A stretch of DNA of 41,160 bases from CAZQVN01 sp964596775 (GCA_964596775.1 CAZQVN010000031.1:1-41160); one strand, 5' to 3'; positions 16,627 to 25,573 are shown, numbered from the stretch's first letter. Notes: generated from the letters alone by a model not told the origin. Made by a program: numbers and translations.

Positions 16627-18633
16627 GTGACGACGAAACACCGGAACAGGCGCCGCACGCTTCCGGCACTGCTCCTGGCCGGTCTGATGATGGCTGCGCC
16701 GGCGGCGTCCGCCGGTGACTTCTCTCCCGAACTGGCCACGCTCGATCTCGAGGACCTGCTCGATGTCGACCTGGTCTACGGCGCCTCCAAGTTCGAACAG
16801 CGGACGGCGGAGGCTCCCGCCTCGATCGCCGTCATCCGGGCCGACGAGATCCAGCGCTTCGGCTACCGGTCACTGAGCGAGATCCTGAGGAACGTCCGAA
16901 GCTTCTACGTGACGAACGACCGGATATACGACTATGTCGGCGTCCGCGGGTTCTCCCGCCCTGGCGACTACAACACCCGCATGCTGGTCCTCATCGACGG
17001 CCACCGGGTCAACGACGCGATTTACACCTCCGCCCCGACCGGATCCTACTTTCCGCTCGACCTCGACCTCGTGGAGCGGGTCGAAATCATCCGCGGCCCG
17101 GGTTCGTCGCTGTACGGGACGAACGCGATGTTCGCCGTGGTCAATGTGGTCACGAAGAACCCCGGCCCGATCGATGCCGTCCGCGTTCGGGGCGAGACCG
17201 GGTCCTACGGGGCTTTCGGAACCCGCGTCGAGATGACCGGTCATCTCGGCGAAGAGGTGGGATTCGTGCTCTCGGGGTGCCTCATGGATGTGGAAGGCGC
17301 GGACCGGGCGTACCGCGAGTTCTCGGGAATCAACCGGGGAGTGGCGGTCGGGTCGGATGCCGAGCGGCTCAACCGCTTCTTCGGCAAGGCCGCATGGCGG
17401 GGGGGAGCGCTCCAGGTGTATCGTTCCTATCGCGACAAGGAAGCGCCCACGGCGCCATGGGGCACGGTATTCAACGATCCCGGCACGGCGCTGCAGGATA
17501 CTTACCTGTCGGCAAACCTCAGCCATCGACACTCCCTCGGGAAAAAGTGGACGCTCGAGTCGCGGCTGTCTCTCAACCGTTACGACTTCGACGGCCAGTA
17601 TGTCTACAACTACTCGGAAACGGACGAACCGCAGTACGAGACGAACATCGACGACTCGGTGGGCGAATCGATCGTGACCGAGGCCTTTGTGGATGGACGC
17701 ATTTCCGCGCGCCACCGGGTTGTGGCCGGACTCTCGGTCAATGCCGACGTTCGGGAGGAACAGCGGAACTACGACAGGTTCGAAACCTACGTCGACAGCC
17801 GGACCCGGTCGGTCGACACGGGGATTTACGTGCAGCACGAATACCGGCCGAGCTCCGCGGTGACCCTGAGCGGAGGGGTCCGGCTGGATCACCACGCGTC
17901 GTTCGGCGAGGTCGCAAGTCCGCGGCTCGCCGTCATCCTGATGCCTTCGTCGTCCACGAGCCTGAAGCTGCTCTACGGCACCGCCTTTCGGGCGCCGAAT
18001 CCCTTCGAGCTGTCCTATGTCAGCGTCGAGTTCAAGCGCCCGGACCACCTCGATCCGGAGACGATCCGGACGTGGGAGCTGGCGGTGAATCAGGCCCTGA
18101 CCGGAAACCTGTTTCTCGGGGCCGGACTGTTCACGTTCGACCTGGACGGGCTGGTCACGCTGACGACCGATCCGGAGGACGACCTGCTCGTGTTCCGGAA
18201 CGTGGACCGGGTTCGCTCCCGCGGCGTCGAACTGGAACTGAGACGTGTGTGGGCTTCGGGAATCACCGGGCGGGCGAGCTACAGCTACCAGGAGACCCGC
18301 AATCTCGACACGAGCGAAATACTCTCGAACGCCCCGAAGCACATGGCAAGGGCGAATGTCGTCGTCCCCGTATTCGATCGCTCGACGACCCTGGCGCTGG
18401 AGGTGCAGCATCTGAGCCGCCGTGCCACGGTCCGCGGAGGGTTCGTGAGCGGGCACGTGCTCACCCACGCCACAATCGGAAAGCAGAATCTGTTCGGCCA
18501 CCTGGACGGGCAGGTCACGGTCCGGAACGTGTTCGACGTTTCGTACGCCGATCCGGGCTCGGAGGAGCATGTCCAGGAGTCGATCCCGCAGGACGGGCGC
18601 AACGTTCGCTTCCGCCTGAGTTACGGGTTCTGA
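16627..18633 (+). CDS. TonB-dependent receptor, copy 2
   Basis: 668 residues from GTG at 16627, with AAGGAGG just upstream. The frame runs further upstream but the signal peptide (LPALLLAGLMMAAPAASA, cleavage ~residue 29) fixes this start. The mature N-terminus has the LDLEDLLDVDLVYGASKFEQ pattern, like the other receptor here. Plug: IAVIRADEIQRFGYRSL, VGVRGFSRPGDYNTRMLVLI, VEIIRGPGSSLYGTNAMFAV. The barrel ends in FRLSYGF, the terminal Phe expected for BAM-dependent insertion. It is not a close copy of the receptor at 8134-10188, so this is a diverged paralogue, not a recent duplication. The following yfiR-like gene uses a Shine-Dalgarno that overlaps this stop codon (TGAGGAG). Confidence 0.92.
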   Translation: MTTKHRNRRRTLPALLLAGLMMAAPAASAGDFSPELATLDLEDLLDVDLVYGASKFEQRTAEAPASIAVIRADEIQRFGYRSLSEILRNVRSFYVTNDRIYDYVGVRGFSRPGDYNTRMLVLIDGHRVNDAIYTSAPTGSYFPLDLDLVERVEIIRGPGSSLYGTNAMFAVVNVVTKNPGPIDAVRVRGETGSYGAFGTRVEMTGHLGEEVGFVLSGCLMDVEGADRAYREFSGINRGVAVGSDAERLNRFFGKAAWRGGALQVYRSYRDKEAPTAPWGTVFNDPGTALQDTYLSANLSHRHSLGKKWTLESRLSLNRYDFDGQYVYNYSETDEPQYETNIDDSVGESIVTEAFVDGRISARHRVVAGLSVNADVREEQRNYDRFETYVDSRTRSVDTGIYVQHEYRPSSAVTLSGGVRLDHHASFGEVASPRLAVILMPSSSTSLKLLYGTAFRAPNPFELSYVSVEFKRPDHLDPETIRTWELAVNQALTGNLFLGAGLFTFDLDGLVTLTTDPEDDLLVFRNVDRVRSRGVELELRRVWASGITGRASYSYQETRNLDTSEILSNAPKHMARANVVVPVFDRSTTLALEVQHLSRRATVRGGFVSGHVLTHATIGKQNLFGHLDGQVTVRNVFDVSYADPGSEEHVQESIPQDGRNVRFRLSYGF

Positions 18634-18643
18634 GGAGCACCCG

Positions 18644-19201
18644 TTGACCACGCAACGCATGGTCGTGGCGATCCTGCTGCTGCTGGCCCTCGCGACCCCG
18701 CGGGGGGCGGAGGGGCAGGGAATGGAGGCCCAGGTGAAGGCGGCGCTGCTCTGCAACCTGACCCGGTTCATCGCATGGCCGGACTCGTGCCTCCGTTCGT
18801 CAAAGGATCCGATCGTAATCGGACTTCTCGCCGCACCTGAACTCCGCAAGGGGATCGAGGATGTGCGTCGGTCGAGCGGTGGCCTCCATCGCTCCATCGA
18901 GGTCCGGACCGTCGACACGCCGGTCCAGGCTGCGGCCTGCCACGTTCTCTACCTTGGACCGACTGCGGCGCCGGACGGGTGGCGGCGGGCAGGAGAGGTG
19001 TCCGGCTACAGTCTCCTGGTGGTTGCCGACCCCGAAGCTGCATCCGGTGCCGCGGCGACCGTGAGACTGGTCCGCAATGACAACCGCCTGGCGTTCATCG
19101 TCGACCTGGCGGAAGCGGAGCGGAACGGGCTCAGGGTCAGCTCAAAGCTGTTGAATCTGGCGGTCGAGGTGAAGGGTCACCACCGGGGAGCAATCCACTG
19201 A
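18644..19201 (+). CDS. YfiR-family (DUF4154) periplasmic protein, copy 2
   Basis: 185 residues, TTG start at 18644 ten bases after the receptor stop; GAGGAG overlaps that stop. An in-frame ATG follows at codon 6. Signal peptide to ~residue 24. Family signature VKAALLCNLTRFIAWP at the mature N-terminus and SSKLLNLAVEVKG at the end, with FIVDLAEAERNGLRV before it. Three cysteines (about residues 37, 49 and 100), unlike copy 1, which has none. It faces the CHASE8 kinase gene tail to tail (11 bases apart), and that kinase has its own PstS-like gene, so which CHASE8 protein this copy controls is open. Confidence 0.85.
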   Translation: MTTQRMVVAILLLLALATPRGAEGQGMEAQVKAALLCNLTRFIAWPDSCLRSSKDPIVIGLLAAPELRKGIEDVRRSSGGLHRSIEVRTVDTPVQAAACHVLYLGPTAAPDGWRRAGEVSGYSLLVVADPEAASGAAATVRLVRNDNRLAFIVDLAEAERNGLRVSSKLLNLAVEVKGHHRGAIH

Positions 19202-19212
19202 TCCGGGCCGGC

Positions 19213-20820
19213 TCAGGCCGCCCGTTGATCGTCCGTTTCGGAAAATGATGACGGGCCTTCGGCCCCTTGCGGTTTTGCCTCCGCGTCGATCTCCGGCAGG
19301 GTTCCCCGGGCCGCGCCGGGAAAGCGGATCCGGATCGACGTTCCCTTGCCGGGACGGCTTTCCACCTCGATCCGGCCCCCCGACTGGTTCACGATGCCGT
19401 GAACGGTGGCGAGGCCGAGGCCGGTTCCCTTGCCGACCTCCTTCGTTGTGAAAAACGGTTCGAAAACCTTCGCGAGAGTTTCCTCGTCCATGCCGCAGCC
19501 TGTGTCGGACACCGTCAGCTCGAGGTCATCGGAACGGGACGACCCGTCTTCCGTCATACTTTCGGCGTCGGCCGCCACACTTCGGGTTCGGATGGTGATC
19601 ATCCCCCCGCCGCCTTCCTCCATGGCATCGCGGGCATTCACGACCAGGTTCACCAGGACCTGTTCGATCTGGCCGCGGTCCGCCCGGATCAACGGTGCGA
19701 GGGGATCCGGCTCGACGGCGAGGCGGTAATTCTCGCCGATCAGGCGGACAAGCATCCCTTCCAGGTCCCGGACAACATCCTTCATGTCGACAAGTTCGGC
19801 CTTCATGACCTGGCGGCGACTGTAGGCCAGCAGTTGCCGGGTCAGGGTCGCCGCGCGGTTGCCGGCCTGGAGGATCTCCATCAGGTAGGCGGCCACCCGG
19901 CCATTGTCGCCGACCTCGCGAAGAGCCAGGGAGCTGAAGCCGTTGACCGCGGTCAGGAGATTGTTGAAGTCATGGGCGATCCCGCCGGCGAGCCGGCCCA
20001 CCGCCTCCATCTTCTGGGACTGGCGGAGGATCTCCTCGTTCCGCTGAAGCGCTTCCTCGGCCCGGGTTCGATCGGCTATTTCCCGCTCCAGCTGCTGGAC
20101 TTGGCTCTCCAGGTGGTCTGCCGCGTCCGCGAGAGCCTCGTCACGAACCTGGACCTCGCCGAGCATGCCGTTGAACGCCCTGGCCAGCGAACCGATCTCG
20201 TCGTTTCCGTCGACGGGCGCGCGCATCGCGTAGTTCTTCTGCAGGGCCACGTGCCAGATCGTTTTCTCAAGGCGGGCGAGCGGTTCGATGATCCGATTCC
20301 GCAGGCGGATCGCCAGCAGAAAGGAGAGGACCAGGGCAATGGCCAGAACGACCAGGATGACGCTGGCGGCGTTGATGATGCGGGATCGGTACTGGGACAG
20401 GTCGAACGCGACAACGACCCGGCCGATGACGAGGTCTTCGCCCACAACGTCCTTCTCAAGGATGATTCCGGTTCCGGTGATCGGAGGGGAAGCGGGGTCC
20501 CGGCGGTTTCCCGCGCGACCCCGCTCGTACGTCGCCAGGGCACGCCCGTCGGTCATGCGAATGACCGCCCATGCGGCATCAGGCCGGTCGGCCAGCGGTT
20601 CGAGGGCCTTCCAGGCTCCGATCTCGTCCGCGTACATCACCGGCGCGGCCGCGTTGCGGGCGATCATTCTGCTCACGGTTTCGCAATCGTCCCGAAGCCG
20701 GTCGCGAAAGGACGCCAGGTCGATGGTCAGGAGCAGAAGCGCCGCTCCGGCAAGGGACAGCCCGCTCACCCCGACGATGGCCAGCGTGAGCTTGGCGCGC
20801 AGGCTGAGGCTGCGGGTCAT
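19213..20820 (-). CDS. CHASE8 sensor histidine kinase (TM-CHASE8-TM-HAMP-HisKA-HATPase)
   Basis: 535 residues from the ATG at 20820. TM1 ~11-33. The periplasmic CHASE8 domain ~36-145 has VSRMIARNAAAPVMYADEIG and WAVIRMTDGRALATYERG. TM2 ~150-172; HAMP ~173-225; coiled coil ~228-265. H-box GGIAHDFNNLLTAV (His283), N-box NLVVNARDAM, G1 VSDTGCGMD and G2 GKGTGLGLATV are intact. Unlike the kinase at 10206 it has no receiver domain and ends shortly after the ATPase. It lies 13 bases downstream of the PstS-like gene and is the last gene of the barrel/PstS-like/kinase operon. No partner response regulator is visible in the window. Confidence 0.92.
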   Translation of the reverse strand: MTRSLSLRAKLTLAIVGVSGLSLAGAALLLLTIDLASFRDRLRDDCETVSRMIARNAAAPVMYADEIGAWKALEPLADRPDAAWAVIRMTDGRALATYERGRAGNRRDPASPPITGTGIILEKDVVGEDLVIGRVVVAFDLSQYRSRIINAASVILVVLAIALVLSFLLAIRLRNRIIEPLARLEKTIWHVALQKNYAMRAPVDGNDEIGSLARAFNGMLGEVQVRDEALADAADHLESQVQQLEREIADRTRAEEALQRNEEILRQSQKMEAVGRLAGGIAHDFNNLLTAVNGFSSLALREVGDNGRVAAYLMEILQAGNRAATLTRQLLAYSRRQVMKAELVDMKDVVRDLEGMLVRLIGENYRLAVEPDPLAPLIRADRGQIEQVLVNLVVNARDAMEEGGGGMITIRTRSVAADAESMTEDGSSRSDDLELTVSDTGCGMDEETLAKVFEPFFTTKEVGKGTGLGLATVHGIVNQSGGRIEVESRPGKGTSIRIRFPGAARGTLPEIDAEAKPQGAEGPSSFSETDDQRAA

Positions 20821-20833
20821 CACGATGCCTGCT

Positions 20834-21340
20834 TCACCGAATGGGGTACAGGGAATCTTCGGGTGCGGTGCCGTCAATCTTCAGGATCTTGTAGCCCCTG
20901 GAGAACTCGGTCGGAAGTGTGGAGAGGGAGGCCGAGTCGATCATTGCCATTGTGTTCGGGTGGTAAATGACGGCGCGGGCGGCCTCGACGACGCTTCGGG
21001 CCTGAATCGGCCGCAGGGTTGTCTCGCCCCGGTAGACCCGGGCTTCCCAGTCGTGACGGAAGTCCCGTTGCGTCGTCCGGAGAATGACGTGGAGGAACCG
21101 GGTGTTCACCTCGTCGATCTCGGGCGGGGCCATCACCGGCTGGACCCGGGCCCGGTTGGGGAGAAACGGGGTGGCTCCGGAAAAGTAGTCGGCCAGTTCG
21201 GCCGAACTCACCGAGTCGTGGGGAAACTCATGATTGACGATCACCACGACCGTGCCGGAGACGGGTTCCGCGGAGACCATTTTCGAAAGCCCCATGATCA
21301 GCATCATGAGAAGGATGTGTGTCGGGAACAGGCGCTTCAT
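20834..21340 (-). CDS. small PstS-like periplasmic substrate-binding protein
   Basis: 168 residues from the ATG at 21340, with GAGGA upstream; a TTG at 21355 overlapping the barrel stop and an ATG at 21349 are alternatives. Signal peptide MKRLFPTHILLMMLIMGLS with cleavage near SAE. The mature protein (GTVVVIVNHEFPHDSVSSAE, then LADYFSGATPFLPN) looks like one lobe of a phosphate-type binding protein, about half the usual PstS length. No permease or ATPase genes accompany it, so transport is unlikely. It sits between an outer-membrane barrel gene and a CHASE8 kinase gene, exactly where the YfiR-like protein sits in the other module, so I infer the same adaptor role. Confidence 0.75.
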   Translation of the reverse strand: MKRLFPTHILLMMLIMGLSKMVSAEPVSGTVVVIVNHEFPHDSVSSAELADYFSGATPFLPNRARVQPVMAPPEIDEVNTRFLHVILRTTQRDFRHDWEARVYRGETTLRPIQARSVVEAARAVIYHPNTMAMIDSASLSTLPTEFSRGYKILKIDGTAPEDSLYPIR

Positions 21341-21351
21341 CGTCCGCATCC

Positions 21352-22530
21352 TCAAAACGAGATCGACAGCTGGAGGTGGACGAAGTTTTCGGAGATCGAC
21401 GGATTGTGCCCGGCGGATGAGCCGGTATGAAGAGCCGCGATGACGCCGGATTCGGCGGAGCGGGCCGGGACATTGTGAGCCCCGGCATCACTCTCGTGCG
21501 ATTCCTCGTGCACGATCCGGTTGAACTCTCCCTTGAGTGCGATCCAGTCGGTCATGTCCCAGCGCATCCCCGCGCTCCACGACTTCTCTTCATGAAAGTC
21601 CTGGAACAGTACGACGTTCCGGTTCGGCATCGAGTGCTCGTAGAGGACGTAGGGGCGGAGCGTTGACCAGCGTCCCGGGAGTCGTCGCGATCCGAAGACG
21701 TACCAGTCGGTCGAACTGTGGTCGACGCCATCCCGGCTGTGGATCATTCGCCCCCACTCGATCCGAGCCTCGGTGCCTCGCCCTTCGAAGGCGGACGACA
21801 CGGTCACGTCCCTTTCCTCCATGGCGCCGTCCGGGAGCGGAATCCTGTCCGCGTACCCGGCGACCCGAATCTCGAGACCGCGGAGGAACCCGGGCTGGAA
21901 TCCGGCCACCGTAACCACCGCCTTTGAATCATTGGCGTCGGCCCCGACCTGGATTTCGTCCAGGATGCGGCCTCGACCATTTCCGACTCCGACCTCGTAC
22001 CGGAACCTCGAACTCCGTCCCACCGTTCCGCCGGCGGTGATCCCGACAAAGTGAACCGGCCACAGGCCGCCTTCGTCCTCCCAGCGGGTCATGAGCGGCT
22101 TTCGGACCGGCGTCTGCAGGAACAGGCCGTGGTGATGAAGCGTGTTCCAGAGCACCAGCGGGTTGTGGATTCTCCCGACGGTGATCCGGAATTCGCTCGC
22201 GGGATCCCAGGTCAGCTGCAACCTTTCGAGGTCGGTAACCAGCTCGGAGCCATCGTTTTCAAACACCAGTTCGACGAGTGCGCGCCAGTTTTCCGCGATC
22301 CGCGACGTGGCGTAGATGTCGATGGCCCCGTTCCGGAACTCGGCGCCCGTATCGTCCGACAGGCGGCCGACAAGGTCGAAGTTGGTGAAAGCCCGAAGGC
22401 TCAATCCCGAATTGAGGGCAGGCAACGGGTCTTCGGAGGGCTGCGCCGCGCAGGGCGCGGTCGGCCACAGCAGGGCCAGGGCAAGAAGCCATCGAAACGT
22501 GCCTGAGTGCCTGATCGTCGCCAGTGACAT
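21352..22530 (-). CDS. outer-membrane beta-barrel protein (porin-like)
   Basis: 392 residues from ATG at 22530 with CAGGAG upstream; the frame is open for another ~180 codons upstream but without coding character. Signal peptide MSLATIRHSGTFRWLLALAL with cleavage after CAA (~residue 29). The mature chain has alternating hydrophobic strands and aromatic girdles, motifs such as ERLQLTWDPASEFRITVGR, HFVGITAGG and RPYVLYEHSMP, and it ends in LQLSISF with the terminal Phe of barrel proteins. Histidine-rich turns occur (NTLHHHGLF). It lacks a plug domain, so it is not a TonB receptor. The PstS-like gene begins within a few bases of its stop, so they form one operon. I cannot assign a porin family. 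Confidence 0.8.
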   Translation of the reverse strand: MSLATIRHSGTFRWLLALALLWPTAPCAAQPSEDPLPALNSGLSLRAFTNFDLVGRLSDDTGAEFRNGAIDIYATSRIAENWRALVELVFENDGSELVTDLERLQLTWDPASEFRITVGRIHNPLVLWNTLHHHGLFLQTPVRKPLMTRWEDEGGLWPVHFVGITAGGTVGRSSRFRYEVGVGNGRGRILDEIQVGADANDSKAVVTVAGFQPGFLRGLEIRVAGYADRIPLPDGAMEERDVTVSSAFEGRGTEARIEWGRMIHSRDGVDHSSTDWYVFGSRRLPGRWSTLRPYVLYEHSMPNRNVVLFQDFHEEKSWSAGMRWDMTDWIALKGEFNRIVHEESHESDAGAHNVPARSAESGVIAALHTGSSAGHNPSISENFVHLQLSISF

Positions 22531-22780
22531 GATACTCCTGTCAAGGTGCCGGCTCGCCGGCATGGGCGGCAGGATCCTCCGGAAGCCCGGGACCCGAGGT
22601 GCGTGCAATTCATCCGAGGACCGGGCAACGCGACGGTGAGCCCGGTCTCCAGAATGGATCGGCTGCAGGGCGGCCTTCATGAGTTCTAATCCCGGGCCGG
22701 TGAATTCCACGGGACGACGGCCTGGGGCGGGAAGGGGGTGTGTCCGTCGGGCCGGGAAGGACGGGCCGAGGGGGCGGTGC

Positions 22781-24256
22781 TCAGGCCGCCTTGCGGGCGG
22801 ACCTGGGGCCGAGGGGGAGCGTGACCCGGAACAGGGCGCCGCCCGTCGGAAGGTTTTCGGCGGTGAGCTCGCCGCCGTGGTTCTGGACGATCCGGAGCGA
22901 TGTCGAGAGCCCGAAGCCGTTTCCGTTGGCCCGTGTCGTGAACCCCGGTTCGAAGATCCTCCGCCGCAGTTCCGCGGGAATGCCGGGGCCGTTGTCGGCC
23001 ACGCCGAACTCGACGACCCCGGTGATGTCATGAAGGCGGAGCCAGATGTCCATCTGCCTGCGGGTCCTGCCGGATTCATTCATCACGTTGGCAGCGTTGA
23101 GGACGAGATTCGTCACGACCTGCTGAATCTGTGCCGCGTCCACGTTCACTTCGCCGACCCGGGGATCGAGATCCAGGCGGATTTCGGTGCCCTCGAACCG
23201 GTTCTGGGGCCTGAGAAACGCAAGCGTTCCCTCGATCAGGTCGGCGATCTTCACGGGGGCCCGCCGGGTCTCGCGGTGCGAGAAGTCCATCAACCCCTTG
23301 CTCAGCGAGGAGATGTTGTCGAGCTGGGCGAGGACTTCCTTGACCCGGTCCATTCCGTCGTCGCCCTTTCGGTCGCCCACGGCCAGCATCTGCATGTGAC
23401 AGTAGACGGCCGTCAGGTAATTGTTGATCTCGTGCCCGACTTCGGCGGCCATCTCTCCCTTGGCCGCAAGGCGCTCGCTGGCGATCGCGTCCTGCTGCGT
23501 GTTTCGGAGATCGACGTAGCGTTCCGACATGATCTTCACGAACAGGCTTGGCGCCAGGAACACGAGAAGGCCGGGCCACCCGAGCATCTGCCAGGCCAGG
23601 TACATGAGCGGCGAGAAGAGGATCAGGGCCACCGTTCCCGACGCTTCGGCCAGGTACCCGTAGTTTTCCCTCCACGTCCTGAAGACGGAACCGTTCGTGG
23701 AGTAGGCCACCACGCCGGCCACGCTGAACGTGTTGAGCACGTAATACACGACGCCGGCCGCGAGAAACCCCGGGGCCAGATCCAGGAGCTGCTGCGCGGA
23801 TGACGCAACCCCGGACGTTCCGCTGACGAGGGACAGTACCCCCGCCGCCGCCAGGGTTGCGCCGGTTCCCTGGGCCACGTTGAACAGGGCTCGATACCAT
23901 ACCTGTCTCTTGAGGATGAACTTGGCTACGAAGCGGCTCGCGAGAAGAGCGACCACCATGTCCCCGGTCGGGAGGGCCAGGATCATCGCCAGGTGAACGG
24001 ATGTGGCCAGGTTGACCTGTGCCCGTCCGGTGGCGGTTGCAAACAGGAGCATCTCGCCGGCCAGAGCGGCCAGGGCCCACAGGATGATGTTCTGTATGTT
24101 CTGGGGAGGATGAGTGACCAGTGCCCAGGCGGCCGCGGCCAGCCCGATTCCGATGATCCCGACCACGTACGAAATGGCCGGGGCCGGAAGATCGGAACCG
24201 GCGCGTCCGGGGGTCTTCGCCCCTCCGACTTCGGTCCTTCCCTGGTTGAGGTTCAT
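22781..24256 (-). CDS. membrane histidine kinase with seven- to eight-helix N-terminal sensor
   Basis: 491 residues. The N-terminal ~25-245 is a multi-helix membrane domain without a large periplasmic loop; it resembles MASE-type sensors (closest in my reading to MASE9, tentative). A short coiled coil leads to the H-box EVGHEINNYLTAVYCHMQML (His275). N-box TNLVLNAANVM, G1 ADNGPGIP, F-box and G2 GNGFGLSTSLRI are present, so the kinase should be active. There is no receiver domain. GGAGA lies ~10 bases before the ATG. The protein at 25574-27031 is clearly a paralogue, sharing the order of membrane segments and an S-K/R-GLMD-x-S motif, but it has a degenerate ATPase. No cognate regulator is visible. 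Confidence 0.88.
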   Translation of the reverse strand: MNLNQGRTEVGGAKTPGRAGSDLPAPAISYVVGIIGIGLAAAAWALVTHPPQNIQNIILWALAALAGEMLLFATATGRAQVNLATSVHLAMILALPTGDMVVALLASRFVAKFILKRQVWYRALFNVAQGTGATLAAAGVLSLVSGTSGVASSAQQLLDLAPGFLAAGVVYYVLNTFSVAGVVAYSTNGSVFRTWRENYGYLAEASGTVALILFSPLMYLAWQMLGWPGLLVFLAPSLFVKIMSERYVDLRNTQQDAIASERLAAKGEMAAEVGHEINNYLTAVYCHMQMLAVGDRKGDDGMDRVKEVLAQLDNISSLSKGLMDFSHRETRRAPVKIADLIEGTLAFLRPQNRFEGTEIRLDLDPRVGEVNVDAAQIQQVVTNLVLNAANVMNESGRTRRQMDIWLRLHDITGVVEFGVADNGPGIPAELRRRIFEPGFTTRANGNGFGLSTSLRIVQNHGGELTAENLPTGGALFRVTLPLGPRSARKAA

Positions 24257-24388
24257 CCTGCCGTTCTCCGGTTGAGGTTTATGCCTGGTGCTTCACGATC
24301 ATTGTCGACAGCACGTCCATGCCAACGACTGCTTTCCGTTCCTTGCGACCCACCGGACCGTTCCGGCGGGCCGCACGACTCCAGCGTT

Positions 24389-25015
24389 CTACCAGTCCGC
24401 CGTTCCGCCATTCGGGTTCGGAGGAAGGCCCATGGCCGATCCACCCGAGAGAGCGCTTCCACCGCTCATGGCCGGGTTGAAACGGTTGATCTCCACGGTA
24501 AACGTCTTGGCCGCCGTGTTGAACGTGCCCGGAATCTTCGTCCAGGTTCCGGTGGACGCGTTGTAGTCGTAGTAGGCCGGTTGCGTTCCGTCGAACGTCG
24601 GGGAGGCCGGATCGGCATTGGAACCGGCGTAGTTCATGATCAGGGTCACCGGCCTGTCGAACACGGTACCCGCCGGCCCGAAGTCGGCATCGAGGATCTC
24701 GCCGGAACGTTCGCTGATCGTGATCGTCGTCGCGTTCTTGAGAGCCCGCGAGGGGATGATCAGCGTGTAGCGGCTTCCGGTAATCGTTCCGCCGTTGCGG
24801 TCAATGGACTTGCTGGCGATCACCTGCATGTCCGAACTGAATGTACCGGTGACGGCGCCGTTCTGGACCAGGCCGTTGCGGTCGAGGCGGGACGAGCCGC
24901 TGGATGTCGGCGACAGGATCGAGTCCTGTCCGCAGCCCGAAAGCAGCATCGCCAGCATCGCGGCAGAAGCGATTGCGGTTCTCCGGCGAAAGTGGAATGA
25001 AGTGATGGATTTCAT
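24389..25015 (-). CDS. secreted lipoprotein with ZU5-like domain
   Basis: 208 residues from ATG at 25015, preceded by GGGAGGAG. A lipoprotein signal peptide ends in LAMLLSGC, so the mature protein starts with a lipidated Cys (~residue 29). The central part, YTLIIPSRALKNATTITISE then GPAGTVFDRPVTLIMNY, follows the pattern of ZU5-like beta domains, and a YYDYNASTGTWTKIPG segment follows. The C-terminus is Gly/Ser/Pro-rich and disordered. It lies between two membrane kinases, 132 bases from the start of the active one but on the same strand upstream of it. A role as an envelope-exposed partner is possible but unsupported. Confidence 0.8.
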   Translation of the reverse strand: MKSITSFHFRRRTAIASAAMLAMLLSGCGQDSILSPTSSGSSRLDRNGLVQNGAVTGTFSSDMQVIASKSIDRNGGTITGSRYTLIIPSRALKNATTITISERSGEILDADFGPAGTVFDRPVTLIMNYAGSNADPASPTFDGTQPAYYDYNASTGTWTKIPGTFNTAAKTFTVEINRFNPAMSGGSALSGGSAMGLPPNPNGGTADW

Positions 25016-25573
25016 TTTTGGTTCTCCTCCCTCGTTCGAGATCGACTTCAATGGACCCGAACTTCGGTCCATTCACGCTCGCCGACGGGTCATTGCAGGA
25101 GGCATGCCAGTAATCCGGCGATCATTCCGGTTCGGTTGCGAATCGGCAGGATGCGCTTCAATCGCGTTCAGGAGAAGAGGATCACGCGCTTTCGACGCGC
25201 AGCTGATCCACGTGCCTTTGGGGCGTCGATGAAGCGGGAGGGGGCTGTTTCCGGGGGTGGCGGCGGGATCACCCGCGGCCGGCTGAAACGAGCCGATCCT
25301 CGCCATTTCCATTGTTCAGAAGGTTTTGGAGCGAGACACGGGCGGCTCCCGTCCCCGCGTCGGGGCAGATGGCCCTGTTTCGACCTTGCCTGGAGCCCGA
25401 AATGGTTTCATCCTCGTTCCCATTCAATCGTGAGGCCGGGAGGGCCGATAAGAAGCGAGGGGCGTGCTCCGATTCCATGTGGGCATGCCGTTTGCTCTAC
25501 ACACGAAGTTCAGTGAGTGTTTCACGGCGGACAGGGGGCGCGTGACAGGCTTGTTAGCCCTCAAAGGAGTTTC
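25016..25573. other. 558-base intergenic region between divergent lipoprotein and pseudo-kinase genes
   Basis: Contains the ribosome-binding sites of both flanking genes (GGGAGGAG for the minus gene at about 25021-25030, AAGGAG for the plus gene at about 25563-25568). The open frames inside have poor composition and no good starts. I see no hairpin-plus-T-run, no recognisable riboswitch and no convincing promoter pair, though both promoters must lie here. It is unusually long for this gene-dense window. Confidence 0.6.

Noticed and set aside
16870..18918. Long open frame antisense to the second TonB receptor
   Set aside because: Same shadow effect; no ribosome-binding site and no recognisable domain, whereas the sense strand has a complete receptor.
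25100..25570. Possible riboswitch or small RNA in the long intergenic region
   Set aside because: I could not find conserved riboswitch cores or a hairpin followed by a T-run; nothing beyond ribosome-binding sites can be supported.
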